The notes below the pieces were generated by a model, which did not search any database, was not told where the DNA came from, and saw only the letters and a list, made by a program, of their open reading frames with translations. A stretch of 64,000 nucleotides of DNA from Eupeodes corollae (Eukaryota > Arthropoda > Insecta > Diptera > Syrphidae), in NCBI RefSeq assembly GCF_945859685.1, contig NC_079147.1:228962765-229026764 (forward strand). Reading direction: 5' to 3'. The stretch's first letter is position 1, and the number at the start of each line of letters is the position of its first letter. Both the position numbers and the translations under genes were made by a program. This document shows, piece by piece, positions 55,040-64,000 of the stretch.

Positions 55040-56105
55040 AAATAATAGCGTTTTTGACAATTTTTTAACAAAATTTAAAAACCGTGACCAAATACAACTA
55101 AAATTTATTATTGATTTTTGACTTGTTGATAATAGTTAAAAATATTGGAGCCCAATTTTAAACAACCGATTGTTAAGAGCGTAGCAGTTTACTAGTTAGC
55201 AATTTGCTAAATATTAAGCAATTTACCAAGGGAGTCCAAGATTTTAAATCTTTGCTAACTTATATTGCTAATAGCCTTTTATTGAAAAACGAGAATCGAA
55301 ACATATCTAAAAAGTAACATAACAACGTGAAAACAAAAAAACCAAGCAACTATGCCTAAACGGACCTTTTAAGTGGAATTGCCAACTGTTGACTAGACCA
55401 TTCCATCCACTGCTCTTATAAGAATAATTGAGCAAATGTCATATGGATTTGGATTATTGCTGAAAGTCAAAGTAGCGATTTCTTGCTGTTAACCATATAA
55501 ATTGGTTAAGAAATAGTAAGGTGTTAAAATCGTTTAAAATTATCTAAATCACCTTTTTCGGCTAGTAACCTTTTAAGCTGAAAATGGATTTAACATTTTA
55601 CTAAATAAATCGTTTAAAATTTTGCGCCAAGGCCTTCAAAATATTGTACCTTACACTAAATTCGATTCGAATATCTTGAGAACAAATGAAAAATGCTAAA
55701 AATGTTTTTAGAAAAATCCAACCGATATTTCTTATAAGAATTAAAAACTTTTAAAAACCGCTACTTAAATTGGTAAAAATTGGTTTTCGACTTAAGTTCT
55801 CGAGATCAAAAACAGATAAAAAAACCAGACTTATTTTATCAAACGCAAAATATTGTTGCTAAATTTTAGTGAGTTTAAAAATCTAAGTGCCAATTTTTCT
55901 TACAAAAAATACAAAAACCTATAAAAACAACAAGAACTGATTAGAAACGGTTTCCGAATCAAGTATATTAGGAGAACAAAAGATATTAAGTTTTAATTTT
56001 TCTATCCTACCGAAATGTTAGTAATATTTTGTTAAAGTTTTAGAAAAACCGACAAACGGGCGTGGATGGGAAGTTATCAGTATGGGTTACATCCCATCGT
56101 TTTTT
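55040..56105 (-). repeat. Repeat X copy 4 (reversed), diverged
   Basis: Tandem next to copy 3. The distal end is clear (gatgggaagttatcagtatg, then gttacatcccatcg near 56067-56099), and the interior carries unit words such as aaattggtaaaaattggttt (about 55769) and acaaaaacctataaaaac. The proximal boundary is uncertain. Confidence 0.65.
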
Positions 56106-58985
56106 TACTCGTCTCATCTTCTTTTACAAAGGATTAAATATCAATTTTAATTGGCAACCATGGTTAATATATAGATTTCGTGGAAAGATACAATGTTTTG
56201 AAAGGACATCCACAGTCAATCTTCCAATGCATCACAGGTGGTTATTCCGCCGCATATTGCACATCTATCCCAGAGCGCCACCGTCACCTTTTCCGTCGGA
56301 CTACCAATTTATTGTTGATTTTCAATTTGATTTCGCCCGAACAGCCTTTTTGGCCACCGCCACCGTCACTGCCACCGAACGCCGCTTTTCGACCTAACCA
56401 AAAGCCATTCATTGATTTATATATCCTTAACTTACTCTCGAAGGCAATAAAGCAATTTTATTGGGGCTATTTCTTCGCCTCCGCCCAAATGTTTACGTTA
56501 AATATATGAACATACATGTGTGACCACTTTGGGACAAATTCACAAGCTCAAAGGATACACTCTTTTCTTTTTATTCGCAAATAATAAAACACTAAATCGA
56601 AAAAGAAAAAGTAAACCCACACTTTATGAATTTGCTATAATACAACGACTATAGCTATAGGTAGCTCTAGTCCCTGTGAAAACCGATTCCTGATTTTCCT
56701 GCTTTTTTTTTGTTGGCTCAAGGGAGTGACAAAACGATACAATGGCCAAACGAAAGTAGGTATATGTATGTGCCCTTGGGGTGACATGTCGTAAGGATAA
56801 CGAAAGCATTTTTATTTTTGCCGCCCAGTTTCCTTTTACGATATTGTTCAAGGAATACAATATAAGTGCCTTATTGCGAGGCTGCGTGGTGGTGCGCCTT
56901 TCAAAACTAACAAGGACCATTTAAGGACCAATAAATACGCAATTTTATAGATCAACCTTCATAAAAAAAGAACACAAGAACTTTACTCTTAGATGCTGTC
57001 GGAACTCGGGCTATTGGGAGATTTAAGATAACACAACATCAAGTATAGAGGGAAGCATAATCGACCACCCAAACCACCCCACTCTAGACCTGCAATTATG
57101 TATGGTCGTAAAGAAATTGGAAAATGACACTTATTGCTTTACTTTAGCTGGTCATCACCACTACTAGAGCCAGAGCTGGAACCGGAGACAGAGCCATAGC
57201 CATAGCTAGAGCCAGAGGCAAAGGCAATGCCACAACATGTTTAAAAGCACAGATTGATATCATCTATTTCCTTGGTGAGGTCTTTTGGATGGTGGTGTAG
57301 AGCGTTTCACCTGATCCTAAAACAAAGCCCATTACTATGCGTATGCAACTCTAAAATAAGATACACACTTTCTTATCGTTATTTACATTGTACTTGTACA
57401 TATTTGAATTTGACTTTTGAACATTTTGTTTGACATTTTCCTGATAGTGATAGAGTAGAGCCTCAAAATTGTTTTGAATAATAAATATTGAGATAAAATT
57501 ATAAATCACATCCCTCATCATTTTTCTTCCATCCTCTTTATAGGCACATAGATATTTAAATTTCTTTGCCGTTACGATATATCGGATAACAATTGAGGCT
57601 TTGTTATGACTTTGACTTATGAGTTCTAAGTTAGTTTGGGTATTTGTTTAGGATTAATTGAACAAGTGGATGCTATAACAAAAATGTGTCTTTTTAGCTT
57701 TAATGTATAGGAATGAGCATTCAGGCATTGTGAATTACTTATACATCTGCATTTGTTTGAATTTCATAAATAATGATAAAACCAATTAAACAGGTTGTAA
57801 GTTCTGAAGAGAAGATACAATGTTACTTAGATTTTCTTAACCACAACACGGAAGATTACGGTAAGAAGATACTCGTATGTAGTTAATTACGTTCGATGTT
57901 ATATTTACAGGTGAATCAAAGCAAACTTTTTATCAAAGACATACGTATCAAAGTCTTACTTTTCATTCCTTATCAATTTTATTAAAGACAAATACGCTTT
58001 AATAAAAAAAAATAAGCATAGAGTAAGGTGATGCAGGTACATCCACACAAGGTACACAAGGTAAATGAAACTGATAACGATTTTGGATAAAGCATTTGTC
58101 CGGGTATTTACATAAATCTGAAAAACGCATTCAATTATTTTGAAGTCGAACTTCGGATACGGTAAATAAACATGCACAAATGTTCAGCTTGTGGACCCTT
58201 AATTTAAGGTACATTAGTTTGAAGTTCGTAGTTAAACAAAACGAGATAGAGGTTAAAGCTGGTAAGCAATTTCTTAACGAAAAGCACATTCTTCCACTTT
58301 GCGCAATATAAACACTGCTTGTATTGATGTTTTTTAGACCAGTTCGGTTAAAATAGTCTTTAAATTCTTCTGATCAGAAACAATACTCTAACGAATGCAT
58401 ATCAGAGCTTTTAAATTAATAATCTTGCTCCAATGTTAAGCATTGTTTTTGCATGCAAAGTCCGGTTGAAAAATACATCCATTTGCAATGAAATAAGAAT
58501 TTGTTAAGTTCTTTTCCAAACCACTTCTATATTTTTGGTATACTTTAGAACGCATTTGAAAAACACCTGCTTTCAGTCTTACCCTGACTACAAATTGTTT
58601 TTTTTTATGCTTTTAACTTTTTATCGTTCCGAAATAAGAGGTAAAATATTTATAATACTTTAAAATTGAAATCAAACTTAACCTAACTAAAATCTAAACA
58701 CTAATTGGCTTCAATTTTTGTATTTTCATTAAGAGGTATGAATCTTAAAACCTAAATTAATTTTTATTCTGCCAATATGGTATGTAGAAATGGCGATCTT
58801 AAGGCAACCTAGGCTGATATCCAATCAGCGCTGTAGTGCGCCGCGGCCGTTTTGATACCATAAACTCGTTTGACCTGTGTTTGAAAGGGACAGATTTAAA
58901 GAGAAGCTTCATAGCGATTATGTTAGAGCCATTTTGTTGCATTCAGAAAAAAGATTAGGTCTCTAATCTTTGTCTCAAATAGCTT
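56106..58985. other. Long interval without recognised genes
   Basis: About 2.9 kb with moderate complexity and few repeats. Frames of 98-111 codons at 56062-56397, 56180-56509 and 56624-56920 show no domain and overlap one another. A cryptic hexamer patch (agccag/agccat words) lies at 57168-57235. A CG-rich spot (gcgccgcggccg) lies near 58838-58850. Confidence 0.4.
57168..57235. repeat. Cryptic hexanucleotide repeat
   Basis: Alternating agccag, agccat and agctgg words, roughly ten units with indels. Non-coding as far as I can tell. Confidence 0.7.
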
Positions 58986-59024
58986 ATCAAGTTCGTGAAA
59001 GAATGGTTTTCCAAAGTATTTCAT

Positions 59025-60455
59025 TGTATTTCATGTCCGGTACAAACCGCAACAATCCTGGCTATGTCTTGCCTTGGCCTGCACAGAAGATCGTTTGTAC
59101 GGGTTTTATTATAGGTGGGCCATATCTTCCTAGATATAATGCAGTTGGGTAAATTGCTCCACCTTCGGTTTGATTCAGTTTGGTAGATAGAAAAGATTTT
59201 ACCCTTTATAGCACCAAAAGGAATGTTAACCATTTCCGCAAGTGAGCTATGAAGGGCTGATCCTTGCCTAGCTAGCTCGTCAGCCCGTTCATTTCCCACG
59301 ACACCACTATGGCCCGGAACCCAGATCAGGGTGACACCGAGGTTAATATTTAGGCTCGCAAGCTCATCGCGACATTGCTGTACCAATTTAGATGAGGATG
59401 TGGCCGAGTTAATGGCTTTGACAGCTGCCTGACTGTCTGTAAAGATAGCCGCATTTCGGTTTTGGTTTGGGCTTTGTTTAAGTATCTTACATGCCTCCCT
59501 TATTGCCAGCAGTTCAGCCTGAAAAACGCTAGCAAAGTCAGGAAGCCTAAAGGATTAAACTACATTTAAGGACTCAGAAAAAAACCCAGAACCAACTCCG
59601 CCCTCCATCTTTGAGCCGCCAGTAAAGATATTTGTGTCGAAACCTATCGACACGATGTCATTCTCCCAATCTTCTCTGGATGTTAAAATAACCTTAAAAC
59701 CCTTACTAAGGCTCAAAGTAGGAGTGCAGTAGTCAGTGTCTACCGAGATAATATTTGAGGGAATCAATTTGGTTGTGTTGTTGTAACCATAATGTTTTAA
59801 CAACCAGCTGTTTGATTCCTTCAGCCTTATAACGCTGCAGGAAACTATGTATTTAATAAAAAGGTCGATTGGTAGAAGATACAAAATAAATAAGGCATCC
59901 ATTCCGTTGGGCAAGTACGCATGGCCCCTGTGGTGCCCACGCCAGCTGTTCTCTGAACCTTCTTTAGCTTATCAATATTATAAGCTTTGCTAAGAGCAGG
60001 CCACGACACAATTATTGAACTATTATATGTTAAGATTGGACGTACTACGGCTGTGTACGTCCATAAAATCATATTCGACTGAAGTCCCCACTTTTTGCCG
60101 AAAGTTTTGCTGCAGGCGTAGAAGGCAACACAGGCCTTCTTAACCCGTACTTCAATATTTAGTTTCCAGTTTAGTTTAGGGTCGAGTATAACTCCCAAAT
60201 ATTTTGCACTGGAAGACAATAATAGGATTTGACCGTTGAGTCGAGGTAGCGTGAAGGGCGGTACTTTAGTTTTGGTGGTAAAGAGCAACAGTTCAGTTTT
60301 ACTTTGGTTAACTCCAAGTCCGCAACTCGTGGCCCAGCTGCTAACTTTCTTCAAATGCTGACTCCGTGATTTCACTAATCACAGAGGTCTTCTTTCCTGA
60401 CACCAATATCACCAAATCATCCGCAAAGCTACCGCCTTCACTCCAAATCTCTCTA
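59025..60455 (-). mobile_element. LOA/I-like LINE: RT palm end plus RNase H
   Basis: Minus strand. RT enters at FADDLVILVSGKK (about 60430-60392, FADD box), then VSSWATSCGLGVNQSKTELL (60345), AKYLGVILDPKLNW (60210), the thumb LWTYTAVVRPILTY (60070), LKKVQRTAGVGTTGAMR (59960) and a frameshift. RNase H: FDTNIFTGGSKMEGGVGSGF (59644; canonical Asp of the FTDGS motif replaced by Gly), VFQAELLAIREACKIL (59530), AAIFTDSQAAVKAI (59455) and VTLIWVPGHSGVVGNERADE (59335). It ends abruptly after VAVCTGH near 59025, before the Cys-rich block. The 5' half is missing. This is a different subfamily from the 50-kb element, judged by sequence. Confidence 0.9.
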
Positions 60456-61259
60456 ATTTAATTTCTGCCACTATACTTTAAAAAATTACTTTCGACTGAA
60501 CTAATATTAGTTACTTTTGACCTTTTGTGAGTTTGCACAGTACAAAAATTACTCTTTATTCGTTATTGCGAAGTCCAATTATTAATTGTTGATTGATAAT
60601 TTTAAATCAAATATATTAACTACAATTGTGACTTTCAATTACCAATTTTTAAAAGTTTTGATTTTATCTTGGAAGGTAGTTGCCACAAAATTTTGTAAAA
60701 CTATACAGAAATTTTAAAAATGCATTAACATCAAAGATTGAATAAAAGTTGAGTCGTTAAACAACAAAATAGTAATATAATAAGCAAACATATAAGTTTA
60801 GATAAATTGAACACACATTTTTTCGAAATATCAAATTTCATCTCGTGCTTCAAAATGATGTCATAATGCCTTCTGTTGAGCATGGTTGCTGGTTTAACCA
60901 AATTTGGTCATTATTTATCACTTGGTCGAATGGTAATTTTGTATTCCATTTGGTCATTTTTTTCCGAAACGAATAAAGATATTTGACAATTTGAGTAAGG
61001 AATTTCAGTCCAAAAAATTTCGTTTACTATATTCACATGGCCAAATAAAAACAAAGGCTAAACTCATTTTGAGCAACTTTGTGTAAATAAAAACTTTCTT
61101 AAAAATATAAACTCTTGATCTAAAATTGACTTTGGCAATAGAGCAAAGCCATTAAAGTTCCCAAAATCGAACGTGTTGAATTTCTACTGAAAACTCTTAA
61201 AACGACTGTTACTTGCTATTTAGATCTAATCTGTGTAATAATGCTTTAAGAATTCTATA
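60456..61259. other. AT-rich spacer
   Basis: No features recognised. Confidence 0.4.
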
Positions 61260-62040
61260 ATTTTATTTTAAAATAAGCGCACACTCAACACTTATTATGT
61301 AAATATACAGTTTGAGCACTAAGAAGGGGCAGTTTTGAATTCCTGAATATTGAAATGGCTTTGCAAGACTGAATTTGGTGAGGAATTCCACATTCGCCTA
61401 TAGTACGGCTATAGAACGAATCTCTGTACTTGACAGTATGACCGAAGTTGAACTCTAGGGTATATTGATAAGCATTCCTAGAAGCGCGAGTATTACCGTT
61501 GAACTGTGTAAGGGGAGGAATGCAGCTGCTTATTTTTCTAGAGCATAAAATATTAAAGATGTTCAAGCGACGTAAATGGTCCTATGATTTTATTATCATC
61601 AATCAATCTCAATGCTCTACTTTCAATTCTGTCCAAAAGGCTTAAATAAGTTGCAGGAGCACCAGCCCAGATATGATATTTATACTCAAGCTTTTAACGT
61701 ATATAAGTCTTAAAGATAACAGCCAGATCAGAGTGGGAAAAAAACTTCTTGCATCGCCTGAGAAAACCCAAACTTCTTGCGACATTTTTGGCGACATCGG
61801 GTATGCGAGAGATGTTTAGTCTTCTTGATGCAAGTGCCATCCATGGATAATGGTAATATATCGCTTTAACAATTCAAGACAGCATTGGGTTTTCGAAACA
61901 TTAAATTCCACGTTTTTTGGTTTTTAATTCCCCATTGTACAATGCTTTTTAGGTCGGAATTCAATCAGCTTATCATATTTTGTCGTTGCAGTTGCACATT
62001 CGAAAAAGAGGTTCTGAAAACGAATATGAAAAGCTAAGAG
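61260..62040 (-). mobile_element. CR1/L2-like LINE, C-terminal half of RT
   Basis: Minus strand from about 62035, with frame breaks: DLKSIVQWGIKN (61940), FRKPNAVL and LPLSMDGTCIKKTKHLSHT (61860), then a frame giving SGDARSFFPTLIWLLSLRLI (61745), a degraded SLEHL and finally SRKISSCIPPLTQFNGNTRA (61540), LEFNFGHTVKYRDSFYSRT (61470) and FRNSKLPL. This is the RT thumb and C-terminal segment; the catalytic palm is missing. The end motif VKYRD-F-RT is shared with the relic at 4385-4555. Confidence 0.8.
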
Positions 62041-62340
62041 TACTTATAACCAATAATTTCAAAAAGTGTGTTGTCGGATTCCGAAATTTCAATATATTTT
62101 TTAATTGATTGTTTTTCTAACTGGGTTCCAAAGATGAAGTAATGGAGTAGAGAATGCCTTGATTACCAAAAAATCACAATTATCACATTATTCGAATTTT
62201 TGGGGAAAAGACAGTTTAAAAAAAAATGGTTTAAACGAGTATTGTTTCGGAAATTGAAATAATTTGATGACTTTTCTTCACAGCAGTTGGAACAAATTTT
62301 TTTTATTTAGTTTGAAAATTAAGGAATTGACTTAATTTTG

Positions 62341-63045
62341 ATAATGTGCTGGCTAAAGAGCGAAGTTACCAGCCCGAAGTTCACGTAAGGTGCCATTCTT
62401 GACGAAACGGCATGTGGCCAAGAGAATGGAGTTTGTTAAAGCGCATAGAGATTAGGCAAAGGAGAAATGGAGAAATGTTCTGTAGAGCGATGAAATCGTC
62501 CTTTTTGGGTCCAAGAGTCGTCGGGAATATGTGACAAGACCCTAAAATGCAGCGATCGATTAACGGTACACTATAAAAACAGTGAAGCATGGGAAAGGAA
62601 AAATTATGATATTTTTGCTTGCTTTTAATTATACGGGGTCATGTCTATTTATCCTATCGAGGGTATAAGAGATGCAACCTACTATGTGTAAATTCTCGAG
62701 GAGGTTATGATGAAGACGAAATGCCGTTGGTTTGGGTATACTAACAAGACTATGATCCAAAGCATACGTCAAAAAATGTGAAATCATGGTTTGCGCAAAA
62801 GAAGTTATCCGTTATGAAGTGGCCCGATCAATTCCCCGACCTTAACCCCATAGCAGATTTGTGGGGGGATGTTAAGAACGCTGTTCATTAAGGAAAACCC
62901 TAGAATTCGATATAATTGTGAGAAGCAGTGCGTGATTCGTGGAACACAATACCAGTCGAAAGGTGTCAGGTTTTAGTGGACTCGATGCCACGTAGATGCG
63001 AAGCAGTCATAAAAAACATTGGTTATGCAACAAATTACTAATTGT
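62341..63045 (+). mobile_element. Tc1-like transposase pseudogene
   Basis: Catalytic part of a Tc1-type DD34E transposase, read through frame breaks. KWRNVL-RAMKSSFLGPRV, near 62470-62515, is the region of the first Asp. It continues with HGKGKIMIFLLAFNYTG, YPIEGIRDATYYV (62650), DEDEMPLVWV and QDYDPKHTSKNVKSWF (62747, second catalytic Asp), then KLSVMKWPDQFPDLNPIADL (62805), where the catalytic Glu of the usual NPIENLW is Ala (62853-62855). WNTIPVERCQVLVDSMPRR (62940) and VIKNIGYATNY end the protein. The DNA-binding half is not recognisable and terminal repeats were not identified. Confidence 0.87.
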
Positions 63046-64000
63046 AAGCTAACATTATTTGTATACTTTCATATAACTTATTACATCATTTCTTACTTCT
63101 TACGTAATAGATGCAGTACTTTGTCATGCACTGCCATTTTTATGAACAGCCATATATTTAAAAAACCGTTTTTACTATGACAAAGCTTAAGGTAAAAAAT
63201 CAATGGTACTTATTTTCAGTTTTTATGAAAAAAATATTTTAGTTTGTTATTAGAAGTTCGAAAATTGGTCGTGAGCAAAACAGAAAATAAAACCAAGACT
63301 TAAAAATTGTTAAGGTACGTGGCATACAATTATGTGTTCACTGCAAGATATGTTAAAGTTCAATATGAGATAGAACCATTTTTAGGAAATACAAAAGTTT
63401 GTTACGGAGAAAATAAATTCTCCCAAATTTTTGTTACATTTGCTTCCAATAGCTTTTCGCTGCTTGGCTCTGCAAATCTCACTTGATTTCTTAACATAAA
63501 TTTATAATGTGAATTAGGTTCGGTTATTAAGGCTGGGTCCAAAAGTTTTTCTGGCATTATCAATTAACCATCTCTTCTGAACAAACTACGTTTAATTCGT
63601 ATCATTTGTTGAAAGTAAAATTAAAATTGACGCATGTTTATTTTTAAAATGTCCATCTATCCAGAATTCATTCAATAATTTTTTAAGGGGATATTTTACC
63701 TTCGCGTGACGGAGTAGAACGGCTCTGGCAAGATATCTCAGCTCGAAACAACAACAAAAATATTTAAGTTAATTTTTGGAACGTTGATTAGGTGCCTTTA
63801 TTCTAAAATTTCCAAGAATGCGGAAGCGATTTGAAAAAAAATCGAAAACATTGTTTTTTTGAAAAAGCTTGTATCTTTACCTAGCAAGATGTTTTGAGGA
63901 TATATTCTATAGTTTCGTCAAAATCGTGCCAACGGCAGACCTAACAATTCAATCAACTATGCCAGGACCGTACAGCTCTTGGCTCCTAAACTAAACCTTT
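63046..64000. other. Interval without recognised genes
   Basis: AT-rich. I see no transposon or host motif up to the end of the window. Confidence 0.4.

Noticed and set aside
56062..56509. Two overlapping frames of 109-111 codons
   Set aside because: The first begins in the end of repeat X, the frames are mutually exclusive, and neither has a known domain.
1..64000. Novel defence, biosynthetic or other multi-gene system
   Set aside because: No cluster of intact, co-oriented host genes exists in the window; recognisable coding sequence is transposon-derived and broken.

Overview
The window reads as AT-rich, gene-poor insect nuclear DNA. It is most likely dipteran; this is inferred from the mix of transposon families (LOA/I-like, RTE-like, jockey-like and CR1/L2-like LINEs, several Tc1/mariner groups, PIF/Harbinger, pogo/Tigger and a tRNA-derived SINE) and is not proven. 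I found no bacterial-style operon, CRISPR array, rRNA gene or functional tRNA gene, and no host protein-coding gene that I can name. Nearly all recognisable protein homology belongs to decayed transposable elements, and every long element carries stops, frameshifts or deletions.

Layout. 1-2.2 kb: a decayed SINE, the C-terminal end of an RTE-like LINE and a 21-bp minisatellite. 4.4-8.4 kb: three stacked LINE remnants on the minus strand, then a 2-kb CR1/L2-like LINE on the plus strand split by a SINE. 10.3-14.0 kb, all minus: a 466-bp internally deleted mariner, an RTE-like LINE that keeps its YADD box, and the RNase H end of a LOA/I-like LINE. 15.9-17.6 kb: an unclassified 1-kb repeat (here 'repeat X') built around degenerate ~170-bp tandem units, and a Harbinger fragment. 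17.85-20.9 kb: the most complete LINE, an RTE-like element with endonuclease and RT. 21.4-25.2 kb: mostly unique DNA with cryptic-simple and GC-rich patches. 25.2-28.3 kb: a Harbinger fragment, a mariner lying in a second copy of repeat X, and a small repeat family ('repeat Y'). 31.8-35.7 kb: a SINE, a CR1-like RT fragment and two further mariners, one of them split by a SINE. 39.6 kb: a 250-bp MITE. 40.35-47.5 kb: a probable tandem segmental duplication of a jockey-like LINE plus about 1.5 kb of flank; a pogo element occurs only in unit A and a full SINE only in unit B. 50.05-52.2 kb: a 5'-truncated LOA/I-like LINE with a 12-bp target-site duplication, inserted next to repeat Y. 52.9-56.1 kb: a SINE and two reverse-strand copies of repeat X. 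59.0-62.0 kb: two more minus-strand LINE fragments. 62.3-63.05 kb: a Tc1-like transposase pseudogene.

How the parts relate. The window records successive waves of transposition. SINE copies sit inside a LINE (7.1 kb) and a mariner (33.2 kb), so the SINE family was active later than both. Mariner copies with a shared terminal inverted repeat motif occur at 10.3, 25.8 and 33.1 kb. The points most worth following up are the tRNA-Asp-like SINE family, repeat X, the 40-47 kb duplication with unit-specific insertions, and the GC-rich insertions inside the mariner at 34.6-35.7 kb.
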